64,000 nt of DNA from Parabacteroides sp. An277 (lineage in GTDB: Bacteria; Bacteroidota; Bacteroidia; Bacteroidales; Tannerellaceae), in NCBI RefSeq assembly GCF_002159645.1, contig NZ_NFJB01000001.1, positions 1 through 64,000 of the forward strand. The letters are read 5' to 3'. Positions within the stretch are counted from its first letter, which is position 1. The number at the start of each line of letters is the position of its first letter. Position numbers and translations under genes: made by a program. Under the pieces are notes generated by a model. The model saw nothing but the letters and a program-made list of their open reading frames with translations. It ran no database searches and was not told the DNA's origin. Below, one piece after another: positions 1-10,300 of this stretch.

Positions 1-193
1 GTTTGGATCGTCTGTGCGTTCACGGAAGCCTGAAACACGGCGTTTGGAGCGTTTGTGCGTTCACAGAAGCCTAAAACACGGCGTTTGGAGCGTTTGTGCG
101 TTCACAGAAGCCTAAAACACGGCGTTTGGAGCGTTTGTGCGTTCACAGAAGCCTGAAACACGGCGTTTGGATCGTCTGTGTGTTCACAGAAGT
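1..193. repeat. 41-bp tandem array R1
   Basis: Units begin at 1, 42, 83, 124 and 165, a constant 41-bp spacing. The shared core is GCGTTTGGAGCGTTTGTGCG, and each unit holds a small TGTG-cgtt-CACA hairpin. The last unit is partial. The window opens inside the array, so its true left end is not visible. There are no unique spacers between units, so it is not CRISPR. It lies upstream of the arylsulfotransferase gene. Confidence 0.95.
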
Positions 194-244
194 AGAAAAC
201 AAGTTTTCAGCTATTAATTTTCAAAGAGTAAAAGGACATAAGAT

Positions 245-1735
245 ATGAAGCGTTTGATAATAGGTTTGGCCATCGTGGCAGGTACGGTTGTAGCGGGGCT
301 TTATGTGGCGGAACGGAATCAATTGGTCTCCGTCACGCTTACCTCTCCGCACAATACGGCGATGTACAACCAAGTGGAAGTGGTGCTGAAAAAACCGGCG
401 CCTGTATACATTGAATATGAAGAAAAGGAAACGGGGAAGGCGTTCCGGACGCGAACTTCTCCGGCCGATACGCTTCATCGCCTGGATTTGCTGCTGCTGA
501 AGGCGGGGACGGAATACACCTACCGCATTGTGATTGATAACTGGTTCAAGCAGGAATCGAAGGAATTATCCTTCAAGACGCGCGAACAATCGCCCTGGTT
601 GGTGAACCATTGGCTGGTCGACGAACGTCCGCATGACGGCGAAGCATTGGGCGACGATGGGTATATCCTCGTTTGTTTCGGGCGTTTGCCGGGCTATATG
701 GCTTTAATCGATAAGCAGGGCGATATGCGCTGGTATTGGCAGATAGACGATATCGGCGTGCGGGCCGCCTCGATTACGCCGCGGGGAACCTTTCTGGCTA
801 TGCTCCGTCCGTTTGTGAAAGATTTTGTAGACGATAAACCCATGACGCCGGAAGAAGTACGTCAGGAAGAACATAAGAAACCCATGCGGCGCGGCTCGAT
901 AGGTTTTGCGGGCGGTACGGGCATGGCTGAAGTCTCGCTCACGGGCGATATGCTTTGGCGGTTGGATTTGGACAAGATAAAGGAAGAAAAGGAATATCAG
1001 GTCATCCACCACGACGTGTTGATGGACGAAAATCATCATCTATATACGTTGTATCGCCCGAAGAAGGTGGGCGAGGTGGAAATCGACGGACGGATGGTGC
1101 GCGACACGTTGGGGGGCGACGGTATCCTTGTGCTCGACACATTAGGAAACGTTTTGGATACTTGGTCGGCGTGGTCGGTATGGGATATCGCAAAAGACCC
1201 TTACATCACGCGTTATCAATACGATCGTTTCCATATGAACGCGCTTGCCTTCGACCGGGACAGCAACTACTTGGTTTCCGTCCCCATCGAAGACCAAATA
1301 TGGAAAATCGACCGGAAAACGGGTCAATTGCTTTGGCGTTTTGGGCGTGGGGGCGATTTCCAGATGGATACTACGGCCTATTTTTCTTTCCAACATTCAC
1401 CGTATATCACCGGCGAGGGTGATTTGATGTTGTTCGATAACGGACTATATGCCGAGCGTTCAGGCGCTGTCGCGTTTCGTTTGGACGAAGCAAAGCGGAC
1501 TGCAGAGACTACTCTGCGCGTGATGCTGCCTCCCGAACGCTATACTTCCCGCATGGGAAATGCTGAGTTGCTTCCGAACGGGAACATCCTCCAATGCAGT
1601 TCGAAAACGGGGGCTATTTTGATTACCGACCCTTCAGGAAAAGTGTTGTGGGAAAGCATTATGGCGTATGCACCATACAGAGCGATTTATGTGCCGCAGT
1701 CGTTATTTAAATCTTATTTTACGGAAATTGATTGA
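245..1735 (+). CDS. Arylsulfotransferase (ASST) family protein
   Basis: The 496-residue protein has one N-terminal hydrophobic segment (residues 4-21), a signal anchor or uncleaved signal, so it probably acts in the periplasm or on the envelope. Residues about 30-115 form a beta-rich N-terminal domain; the rest looks like the six-bladed propeller of PAPS-independent aryl-sulfate sulfotransferases. Candidate active-site histidines are H255/H256, H330 in FHMNALAFD and H384 in SFQHSPY, the last followed by the family-typical LMLFDNG. Known members move sulfate from one phenol to another through a sulfo-histidine. Substrate here is unknown. It heads a tight three-gene cluster with a ChrA transporter and a sulfotransferase. 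Family call is strong, exact activity is not. Confidence 0.82.
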   Translation: MKRLIIGLAIVAGTVVAGLYVAERNQLVSVTLTSPHNTAMYNQVEVVLKKPAPVYIEYEEKETGKAFRTRTSPADTLHRLDLLLLKAGTEYTYRIVIDNWFKQESKELSFKTREQSPWLVNHWLVDERPHDGEALGDDGYILVCFGRLPGYMALIDKQGDMRWYWQIDDIGVRAASITPRGTFLAMLRPFVKDFVDDKPMTPEEVRQEEHKKPMRRGSIGFAGGTGMAEVSLTGDMLWRLDLDKIKEEKEYQVIHHDVLMDENHHLYTLYRPKKVGEVEIDGRMVRDTLGGDGILVLDTLGNVLDTWSAWSVWDIAKDPYITRYQYDRFHMNALAFDRDSNYLVSVPIEDQIWKIDRKTGQLLWRFGRGGDFQMDTTAYFSFQHSPYITGEGDLMLFDNGLYAERSGAVAFRLDEAKRTAETTLRVMLPPERYTSRMGNAELLPNGNILQCSSKTGAILITDPSGKVLWESIMAYAPYRAIYVPQSLFKSYFTEID

Positions 1736-1743
1736 ACAGAAAG

Positions 1744-2913
1744 ATGAAATCTAATACCTTGGGTTATATATTTTGGACATTCTTGAAACTCGGCGCGACG
1801 GCTTTCGGGGGATATATGTCGCTGGTGGCCATCGTGAAGCGTCAATTGGTGGATATAGATCACCGGTTGGAGGAAGAAGAGCTGCTGGATGGTGTTTCGC
1901 TCGCTTCCATGTTGCCTGGTCCGATGGCGGTGAATGTGATTGCTTACGTCGGGTATTGTTTGCGCGGGGTAGGGGGTGCGGTGATGGCTTTTTTAGGCAT
2001 TATCCTTCCCTCTTTCTTTTTAGTGTTGGCGCTTTCGTGGGGGTATTTCCAATATGGGAACATACCGGCCGTGAAGAATATTTTCCAAGGCATCATGCCG
2101 ACGATTACTGCGTTGATTCTCACCGTGGGCATAGGCATGGCGAAGAAGTTGAAATCCCGGGTGCAAGGAGGCATTGCATTGCTTTCGGGGGTATTGTTGT
2201 GGTTTTGGGGCGGATTCACGTTGACGTTGGGCTTGATAGTCTGTAGCGGTGTCGCCGGATATTTCCTTTTCCGTACCTCAGACGCGCATTCCCTGTCCGA
2301 CCGGCCGAAAGTAGAGCAGAGGCATTGGCTCTTTTCAGGAATAATTCTTTTCCTTTTGCTTTGCCTGTTACTTTGGGGAGGGAGATGGCTGGGTGCTCCA
2401 CTGGATGTGCAATTGCTTACCACCTTTTCGGGTATCAGCCTTACGCTTTTCGGAGGTGGTTATGTGGTGATTCCAGCCCTCCATGAGTTGTTTGTCGACC
2501 AATTATCGTGGTTGAATGCTTCTGAATTTGCCGATGGGATTGCAATTGGACAAATTACGCCTGGGCCTATCTTCATCACGGCTGCATTTATTGGATACAA
2601 GATGGCGGGCATTGGGGGCGCGTTTTTGGCTACGGCGGGGATGTTTACGCCGCCTGCCGTATTGATGGTCGTGCTTTCCCGGTTCATGACGCAAGTGAAG
2701 CAATCCGCTTTTTGGTTGGCAGTCATGAAGGGTATCCGGGCCGCTGTAGTCGGCATGATTTTCGCTTCCGGACTGACGATTGGACAAACGATAGCTCCTT
2801 CTGTCCTTTCGGTCTTGCTGTTTTTAGCTGCATTCATATTATCATATAAGTATAACGTAAGTCCGGTTTACCTGATTTTGGGTTCAGGCATTGCGGGCTT
2901 TCTTCTTTTTTAA
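1744..2913 (+). CDS. chrA: ChrA-type (CHR superfamily) transporter, long form
   Basis: About 389 residues with two homologous membrane halves, as in long-chain ChrA proteins. The first half carries GATAFGGY near its start and LPGPMAVN; the second carries TLFGGGYVVIPAL and ITPGPIF, the duplicated family signatures. Around ten hydrophobic segments are visible. Characterised members export chromate; the native substrate of most gut homologues is unknown, and chromate resembles sulfate. ATG at 1744 is preferred; a TTG at 1732 overlapping the upstream stop would add four residues. It sits between two sulfotransferase-type genes, five bases before the next one, which hints at sulfate or another sulfur oxyanion as cargo; that is inference. 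Confidence 0.9.
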   Translation: MKSNTLGYIFWTFLKLGATAFGGYMSLVAIVKRQLVDIDHRLEEEELLDGVSLASMLPGPMAVNVIAYVGYCLRGVGGAVMAFLGIILPSFFLVLALSWGYFQYGNIPAVKNIFQGIMPTITALILTVGIGMAKKLKSRVQGGIALLSGVLLWFWGGFTLTLGLIVCSGVAGYFLFRTSDAHSLSDRPKVEQRHWLFSGIILFLLLCLLLWGGRWLGAPLDVQLLTTFSGISLTLFGGGYVVIPALHELFVDQLSWLNASEFADGIAIGQITPGPIFITAAFIGYKMAGIGGAFLATAGMFTPPAVLMVVLSRFMTQVKQSAFWLAVMKGIRAAVVGMIFASGLTIGQTIAPSVLSVLLFLAAFILSYKYNVSPVYLILGSGIAGFLLF

Positions 2914-2918
2914 AACAA

Positions 2919-3941
2919 ATGGAACGTAGAAATTCAATAGAAGGAATACAGATGATTGGGACGCAACGTTCGGGTTCCAATCTCTTGCGGGTGATGCTGG
3001 AAGAGATAGACGGGATAACTGCGCCGCATCCACCCCATATTTTACAACGTTTCCTGCCATTGTTGCCAGCTTACGGGGATTTGCAGGTAGCGGAAAATTT
3101 TCATCAGTTGGCAGCGGATGTTTGCGAATTGGTGCGTGTCAACCCTGTACCATGGGAAGGTGTTGTGCTGGATGTGGAAGAAATCGTGACGGCTTGCCGC
3201 GAAAAAAATCTCTATGAAATCTTTCGGGCGATATACGATTCGGCAGCCCGCCAGCACCACGCGGACTTTTGGGTTTGTAAAAGCATGAAAAATGTCTTTT
3301 ATGCGGAGGGTATCGAACGTACGGGACTCCGTCCTTACTATATTTATCTCTATCGGGACGGGCGAGATGTTGCTTTGTCTTTTCAGAAAGCAATTGTCGG
3401 CGAAAAGCATATTTTTGCATTAGCCCAAGCGTGGCGGAAAGACCAGGAAGAGGCGTTGCGTCTCCGGGAACGGACGCCGAAGGAACGCTTCTTCAGCCTG
3501 AGTTATGAATCGCTCTTGGCCGAGCCGGAAAAAAAATTGCGCGAGTTGTGTGATTTCCTCGGTGTATCTTATTCTGCCCGTGCGCTGGAATATTACAAAA
3601 GTCGCGAGTCGAAAAATACGGCCGTGGCGGGGCGTATGTGGCAGAACGTTACGAAACCCATCCTGAAGGACAACACACATAAATTCCTGCAGGAGCTTTC
3701 TTCGGACGACATCGCGCTTTTCGAGTCTGTGGCGGGAGATGTGTTACAGGAATTGGGTTATCCGCTTTGTTCCCCCAAGTCTCGGTTGCGGAAAGACTTT
3801 TCGTCCGAAGAGTTGGCTTTATTTACGGAGGAGAATAGCCGCTTGAAACAGGCGTTTAACCGCCAAGTAGATCCAGAGGATTTGGAGCGTCGCCGTCCGC
3901 AACGGGAATTGTTGGAAAAAATCCGCGCCCGGCTTCCTTGA
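2919..3941 (+). CDS. PAPS-dependent-type sulfotransferase
   Basis: The 340-residue soluble protein has the two PAPS-binding signatures: a P-loop-like TQRSGSN at residues 15-21 (5'-phosphosulfate loop) and YRDGRDVALSF at 145-155 (3'-phosphate binding). Family members move sulfate from PAPS to an OH or amino group of sugars, lipids or small molecules. No signal peptide is visible, so it is cytosolic. It starts five bases after the ChrA gene and probably shares its transcript. Acceptor is unknown. Bacterial relatives make sulfated capsules, signals or sulfonolipid-like products, but nothing in the window picks one. Confidence 0.85.
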   Translation: MERRNSIEGIQMIGTQRSGSNLLRVMLEEIDGITAPHPPHILQRFLPLLPAYGDLQVAENFHQLAADVCELVRVNPVPWEGVVLDVEEIVTACREKNLYEIFRAIYDSAARQHHADFWVCKSMKNVFYAEGIERTGLRPYYIYLYRDGRDVALSFQKAIVGEKHIFALAQAWRKDQEEALRLRERTPKERFFSLSYESLLAEPEKKLRELCDFLGVSYSARALEYYKSRESKNTAVAGRMWQNVTKPILKDNTHKFLQELSSDDIALFESVAGDVLQELGYPLCSPKSRLRKDFSSEELALFTEENSRLKQAFNRQVDPEDLERRRPQRELLEKIRARLP

Positions 3942-4010
3942 AATTTTTCGAGGAAAGCAGAGGTACGCAGGTTCTTTTTCTCTATTTTTGTAATGGCAAA
4001 AAGCGTTTGC

Positions 4011-4133
4011 GGGGCGTTTCCCAAAAATTTGGAAGGACGGCGCAGACGTGCGGGGCGTTTTCCAAAAATTTTAAAGGACGGCGCAGACGTGCGAGGCGTT
4101 TTCCAAAAATTTTAAAGGACAACAAAACGTGCG
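4011..4133. repeat. 41-bp tandem array R2
   Basis: Three units begin at 4011, 4052 and 4093 with cores GGGGCGTTTTCCAAAAATTT and GGACGGCGCAGACGTGC. Each has an A/T palindrome (AAAATTTT or AAATTT) at its centre. The sequence is unrelated to the other arrays but the spacing is again 41 bp. It fills most of the gap between two plus-strand genes. Confidence 0.92.
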
Positions 4134-4179
4134 TATGAGCATGGAATTTTTTAGTAGACTTATTGAAACATAATATCTT

Positions 4180-7176
4180 ATGAAAAACTTGTTTTTGACA
4201 GCAATCTGTATGTGTGCTACCTCTCCGGTGCTTTGGGCGCAGGAAACGCCTTCCCCGGAACTTTATGGTACAGGAACTTGGGACGCGGATTCGTTGGGGA
4301 ATCATCGCGTCGTCGTGGCAGTTGATAAACCGGCGGATGCCGTATTGGCGACATTGGAATGGCGTCGTCGGGACCAAGAGCCGGAAAAGAAAAATCTGAT
4401 TGTGGTGGATGCGGCAACGGGTAAACGCATTACCAATGTGGCGCGGTTTGAAATCAACCGCGAGCAGGGAAAAGTGGTGTTCCAGCCGCAGACCGTCCCT
4501 GGCGAGTATTACATTTATTATCTGAAGAACGTGCAAAGCGGGAGCAAATATTACCCGACCGTGACGTATCCGGCTTTCGAAAAAACGGCTTCCGACGAAT
4601 GGCTCTCGAAGCATAAACTGACGAGCCGTGTGGCGCCGAAATTACCTTCGGCCAAGGTAGTCCAATACCAAGCTATCAACGATTTCCATAGCTTTTACCC
4701 GATGGAGGTCATCGCGACGCAAAAAGAGAAGCGGAAATTGTTGGAATCGCAACTGGATGATAAATACATTTTATTTACGGAAGACCGCCGATATCCGATT
4801 CGCATGACTTCGGACATTCCTTATCGCTGGATTGCGGAAGGAAAACAGGATGGCTTCTCCGGTACGGCCGACAAAGGTGAATATTATGTTTTCCAGCTTG
4901 GCGTATGGGCTGCACGTGCCGACGTGAACCATTTGCAGGTAAAATATTCCGCTTTGACGAATGAAAAAACGGGCGAACAAATCCCAGCCTCGGCGTTTAC
5001 CTGCTTCAATACAGGAGGCATCGACGTGACGGGGACCGTTTTCGAAAAAGATTGTTCCGTGCCGAAGGGAAAGGTGCAGGCTTTGTGGATTGGTGCGCAG
5101 GTCCCGGAACAACTTTCGGCAGGTTTGTACGAAGGGACGGTGACGGTCTCTGCCGAGAATGCGGAACCCAAAGAGGTGAAAGTGCAATTGACGGTCTCGG
5201 AGAACGTCATCGCTAACCATGGGGACAACGAGCCCTGGCGGCACTCACGCCTTCGCTGGCTGAATTCCCAGATAGGATTCGACGACGAGGTTATCGCGCC
5301 TTATACGCCGGTGCAGCTCGATGGAAAACAGCTGTCGATTTTAGGACGCGACATCCAGCTTTCGAGCGAAGGATTACCTGCTTCTATCACCAGTTACTTC
5401 GAGGAGACATTGACAAATATCGGTACGGAAGGGCGCGCGCTCTTGGCAAGCCCGATGACGCTGGCGGCCGACGGCGGAGCATGGGAGAATCTCGACTTTG
5501 AAATCACGAAACATAAACCCGCTGCCGTAGCTTGGAAAACGATGAACCAGAACGACCGCTTCCTCATGCAGTTGGATGGCGAATTGGAATCGGACGGCAA
5601 CCTGACGTATAAGGTCACGTTGATTGCCCGCGAAGATGGTACTATCCAAGATGTCGCCCTGAAAACATCGTTGGCTCCCGGTCTGGCGAAGTATATGATG
5701 GGGCTGGGTGAAAAGGGCGGCTATTACCATCCGCTGGATTGGAAATGGAATGTTGAGAAGAACCAAGATGCGGTATGGGCAGGCGATGTGAACGCCGGGT
5801 TGCAACTCCGTTTTTACGACAATCATTATGAACGTCCGCTGAACACGAATTTCTACCACGAGAAACCGCTCCACATGCCTGTTTCCTGGTGTAACGATGG
5901 CAACGGCGGCATTTCCCTGACGAAAGAGGCGAATGGCGCTCCGGCTATGATAAATGCCTATTCCGGGAAACGTGAGGTAAAGAAAGGCGACCGCTTGTAT
6001 TATTATTTTAATGTATTGGTTACACCGTTCCGCACGATTAATACGAACAAGCAATGGCACGACCGCTATTATCATGCGTACGAGTTTATCGACGACATTG
6101 CCAACTTCGGCGCGACTGTCGTGAATATTCACCATGCGACGGGCATCAATCCTTTCATCAATTATCCTTTCTTGCGAACCCAAGAGATGAAGGCATATAT
6201 TGACGGAGCTCATGCGAAGGATATGAAGGTGAAAATTTACAACACGGTACGCGAACTCTCAAACAGCTGTGTCGAATTGTTTGCCTTGCGTAGTTTGGGC
6301 GATGAAATCTTCTCAAAAGGCGAGGGAGGTGGCTATTCTTGGTTGCAGGAACATCTGGACCAGAACTACATTGCTGCCTGGTTTGCCTACACGGTAAAAG
6401 ACGCAGCGATTGTCAATACAGGCGTTTCCCGCTGGCATAATTATTATATGGAGGGATTGGATTGGCTCTTGAAGCATGTGGGCATCGATGGATTGTATAT
6501 CGACGATTTGGCGTTCGACCGCATGTCGATGAAACGTGTCCGCAAGATTCTGAACCGTACGAATCCGGGCGCGTTGATAGACCTCCATTCTGCCAACCAA
6601 TACAATGAGCGCGATGGTTTTGCGAACAGCGCGAACCTTTATTTGGAGCATTTTCCTTATTTGGACCGTCTCTGGTTCGGCGAATATTTCGATTATGATA
6701 TGCCGCCTGAGTTCTGGATGGTGGAAGTTTCCGGTATCCCTTACGGCTTGATGGGCGAGATGCTTTGGGAAGGCGGCAATAAGTGGCGCGGGATGTTGTA
6801 TGGTATGACCGGCCGCAATCCGGGATATAATGTCGATAATCGTCCGCTCTGGCATTTCTGGGATGATTTTGGCATGAAAGGCAGTCAAATGATAGGCTAT
6901 TGGGTATCAGACAATCCGGTGAAGACCGGCAAGGACAAGACCCTCGCCACGGTTTATCTCCACAAAGGACAGAAGGCGTTGATTTCCCTTGCGACGTGGG
7001 AAGACCAGGATGCGCAGGTGACGCTGGATATCGATTGGGAAGCCTTAGGCCTCGACCCGAAGAAGGCGACGCTCCACGCCCCGAAGATTGACAATTTCCA
7101 AGAAGAAAAGACCTGGAAGGCCGGTGAGACCATCACCGTACCGAAAGGGAAAGGCTGGCTGATTGTCGTAGAATAA
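4180..7176 (+). CDS. Secreted glycoside hydrolase-like protein (DUF6067-like)
   Basis: A 998-residue protein with a cleavable signal peptide ending at WAQ (residues 19-21). The N-terminal 350 residues look like beta-sandwich carbohydrate-active modules. The C-terminal half holds a likely TIM-barrel: NIHHATGIN, then KVKIYNTVRELSN, then GIDGLYIDDLAFDR with a paired aspartate typical of hydrolase catalytic or binding sites, then IDLHSAN and YFDYDMPPEFW. This resembles the DUF6067 / GH123-like proteins common in gut Bacteroidetes. Substrate cannot be read from the sequence. The next gene is also secreted and often keeps company with glycan-degrading enzymes. No SusC/SusD pair is nearby, so it is not a standard polysaccharide locus. 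Confidence 0.68.
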   Translation: MKNLFLTAICMCATSPVLWAQETPSPELYGTGTWDADSLGNHRVVVAVDKPADAVLATLEWRRRDQEPEKKNLIVVDAATGKRITNVARFEINREQGKVVFQPQTVPGEYYIYYLKNVQSGSKYYPTVTYPAFEKTASDEWLSKHKLTSRVAPKLPSAKVVQYQAINDFHSFYPMEVIATQKEKRKLLESQLDDKYILFTEDRRYPIRMTSDIPYRWIAEGKQDGFSGTADKGEYYVFQLGVWAARADVNHLQVKYSALTNEKTGEQIPASAFTCFNTGGIDVTGTVFEKDCSVPKGKVQALWIGAQVPEQLSAGLYEGTVTVSAENAEPKEVKVQLTVSENVIANHGDNEPWRHSRLRWLNSQIGFDDEVIAPYTPVQLDGKQLSILGRDIQLSSEGLPASITSYFEETLTNIGTEGRALLASPMTLAADGGAWENLDFEITKHKPAAVAWKTMNQNDRFLMQLDGELESDGNLTYKVTLIAREDGTIQDVALKTSLAPGLAKYMMGLGEKGGYYHPLDWKWNVEKNQDAVWAGDVNAGLQLRFYDNHYERPLNTNFYHEKPLHMPVSWCNDGNGGISLTKEANGAPAMINAYSGKREVKKGDRLYYYFNVLVTPFRTINTNKQWHDRYYHAYEFIDDIANFGATVVNIHHATGINPFINYPFLRTQEMKAYIDGAHAKDMKVKIYNTVRELSNSCVELFALRSLGDEIFSKGEGGGYSWLQEHLDQNYIAAWFAYTVKDAAIVNTGVSRWHNYYMEGLDWLLKHVGIDGLYIDDLAFDRMSMKRVRKILNRTNPGALIDLHSANQYNERDGFANSANLYLEHFPYLDRLWFGEYFDYDMPPEFWMVEVSGIPYGLMGEMLWEGGNKWRGMLYGMTGRNPGYNVDNRPLWHFWDDFGMKGSQMIGYWVSDNPVKTGKDKTLATVYLHKGQKALISLATWEDQDAQVTLDIDWEALGLDPKKATLHAPKIDNFQEEKTWKAGETITVPKGKGWLIVVE

Positions 7177-7184
7177 GGAGCTTT

Positions 7185-7281
7185 TCCCTACGGGTTAAGG
7201 GAGGCATTCCCTCAGCTCGTAGGGAAAGTCTCCCTAAAGGCTGAGGGAAGGTTTCCCTTAGCCCGTAGGGAGCGTTTCCCT
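7185..7281. repeat. 23-bp palindromic array R3
   Basis: TCCCT recurs at 7185, 7208, 7231, 7254 and 7277, exactly 23 bp apart. Each full unit is a small hairpin, TCCCT-8 bases-AGGGA. Units 1 and 4 are near-perfect reverse complements of each other, and so are units 2 and 3, so the whole block can also fold back on itself. It fills the 144-bp gap between two co-directional genes and could act as a terminator or an mRNA-processing or stabilising structure. Confidence 0.9.
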
Positions 7282-7320
7282 GAAGAAAGAAGAAACAAAA
7301 CGTAAATAGATAAAGTTACC

Positions 7321-10300
7321 ATGAAACGAGTATTGATTATTTCCTATTGCATGGCTTGTTTGGCGAACCCGATGTGGGCGCAACAAGCTACCATACAAGA
7401 GCAGCCGCGCGTGATGACGAGCTATCCGTTCTCCGACCCGAATCCGGTGGCTACACCTTCTAATCTGTATTATCCTTACTTCCGCTTCGACGGCTTTGCG
7501 GCGAAAGGCGTCCAGAAGGAGTGGAAGACGGTGGTGCTGGAGAACGATTACATCCGTTTGTCGCTTTTCCCGGAGGTGGGTGGTAAAATCTGGGGCGCGG
7601 TAGACAAGACCACCGGTAAGGAGTTTGTGTATGACAATAGCGTGGCGAAGTTCCGGGATATTGCGATGCGCGGGCCTTGGACGTCGGGCGGCATCGAGTT
7701 CAACTTTGGCATCATCGGTCATGCACCCTCGTCGAGCACGCCGGTCGATTATCTGGTGAAAGAGAAGGCAGACGGCAGCGTGAGTTGTTACATTTTCTCC
7801 TATGAATGGGTGACGCGCACGGCATGGACCGTCGAAGTAAACCTGCCGAAGGACAAAGGCTATTTCACGACGCACACGACGTGGTACAACCAGTCCTCGC
7901 TCGACCAGCCCTATTATCAATGGATGAACGCCGGTTATCCGGTGGGTAAGGAGGCGCAGTTCTGCTATCCGGGTAACCGGGGTATCGGGCATGGCGGCGA
8001 GGTGTTTGCCTTCCCGGTCGACGAGCAAGGACGGGATATTGGTTGGTACGAGAAGAACAACTTCGGCGGCTCGAAGTCCTACCATATCTTAGGCTATTAC
8101 AACGATTATTATGGTGTTTATTGGCACGGCGAGGATTTTGGCTCGATTCACCACGCGGACTTCGACGAGAAGCTGGGCATGAAGATATTCCTCTGGGGTT
8201 TGTCGCGCGAAGGGGCGATTTGGGAAGACCTTTTGACCGATACAGACGGCCAATACATCGAGCTGCAGTCCGGACGTATGTTCAACCAACCGGCATCGGG
8301 CAGCGGTTACACACCTTACAAGCACTTCGCCTTCGCGCCGCAGATGACGGACGAGTGGACGGAATATTGGTATCCGGTGAAGGGGATTCAGGGTGTTTCG
8401 AAGGCGAGCCGTATCGGTGCGTTGCACGTGACGCGCGAGGCGGGAAATCTGAAACTCGCCTTCTCTCCGTTGGAAACTTTGTCTACGGAGGTGAAGCTAT
8501 ACAACGACGGGAAGCTGGTCGAGACGTTGCCGCTCTCCACGAAAGTATTGGAGCCGGTTTACCTCACGGCTCCGTCCATTCCAGAAGGGAAGTTGAAAAT
8601 AATCATAGGCGACGACCAATTGGTTTATAGCGATAATCCGGAAGATTATCAATTGAAACGTCCGACTACTTTGCCGGAGGATTTCGATTGGGATTCGGCG
8701 TTCGGCCTCTACACCGAGGGAGAACAATGGATGAACCAGAAGGTGCTTGACAAGGCGGAGCGTTGCCTGAAGGCTTCGTTGGAAAAGGAGCCTTGTTTCG
8801 CGCCGGCGTTGGTGCGCTTGGCCTCCTTGTATTATCGGGAAGGACGGTATGCGGAATCGCTCGCGCTCTCGAAGAAGGCGTTGGCGATGGACACGTATGA
8901 TGGCGAAGCGAATTACCTGTATGCGTTGGCAAACCGTGCCTTGGGGCATCTGACCGAGGCAAAGGCGGCATTCTCGATTGCTTCCTTCTCGGCAGAGGTG
9001 CGCACGGCGGCGTATGAGCAGTTGGGCGAGCTATTTGCCTTGGAGAAGGATTGGAAGCGGGTTCTCCATTACGCGGAGAAGGCGTTGACGTATAATGCAA
9101 TGAATTTGGATGCGCGGCAGCTCCTGGCGGTGGCGTATCGTTATTTAGGCGATACGGAGAAGGCAGCGGAGCAGATTGGGCAGGTGTTAGCGGATTTGCC
9201 GCTTTATCATCCGGTCCGCTTCGAACAGGCGTGGCTCGAAGGGCGGAGGACGCCGGAGCAGTTGGCCTCTTTCTCCTCTTTGATTCGGAACGAGCTTCCG
9301 CAGGAGACTTACCTTGAACTGGCGGGCTGGTACGAGCGTATCGGTTTGGCGGACGAGGCGTTGGCACTCCTGGCTTGCGCAGGGGATTATCCGGTAGCGC
9401 TTTATCGCGCGGCCTATCTGTGGCACCAACAGGGGCGCGAGGAGAAGGCGCTGGCGGTGTTGGAGCAGGCGAATGCCGCGTCGCCGGACTTCGTTTTCCC
9501 GTTCCGTCCCGAATCGATGGCGGCTTTGCAATGGGCGGCCGGGGCGTCGCCTTCTTGGAAGGTGGATTATTACCAGGGATTGATTCTTTGGGCAAATCAT
9601 CAGCCGGCCGAGGCGTTGGCGAAGTTGGAGGCTTGCGCGCCGACGGACTATGCGCCGTTCTACCTCTCGCGCGCGCAGTTGAAGCAGGGTGCGGCGCGGT
9701 TGGCGGATTTGCAGCGCGCGGAGCAAATCAATGCCTCCTGGCGCGTGGGGTTGGCGTTGTTGAATGAATACACAGCGGCTAAGGATTGGCAGCAGGCCGT
9801 GGAAACGGGCAAGCGATATGCCAAGAAATATCCCCATAATTATTACATAGGCCTGAAGTATGCGAACGCCCTGTGCGAGGCAGGACAATACAAGGCGTGC
9901 ATCGCGCTGCTCGACAAGCTGGAGGTATTGCCCAACGAGGGTGCTTATGCAGGAAGGGCGATCTACCGCGCGGCCAATCTCTTCCAAGCGATGGAACAAA
10001 TCGCGAAGAAGCAATACAGAAGCGCTGCGAAGTCTATCGAGGCTTCGAAGGAGTGGCCGGAGAATCTAGGCGTGGGTAAACCGTATGACGACCAAATCGA
10101 TACCCGCGTGGAGGATTATCTCGAAGCGAAAGTCTATGCCGGGAAAGGCAACGACGTGAAAGCGAAGGAACTTTTCGGAAAAGTGGCGCAAGAGGCGAAA
10201 AAATCCTTCCGTTTCATGTCGGCCGAACTGCTTTCTGCTTTATCTTTGCGCGCGCTGGGACGGACGACCGAGGCGGACGCGATGGTGGCGGCGTGGACGG

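Noticed and set aside
3938-4138. Basic 66-residue frame over array R2
   Set aside because: Encoded by the repeat itself; overlaps the sulfotransferase stop; no family resemblance.
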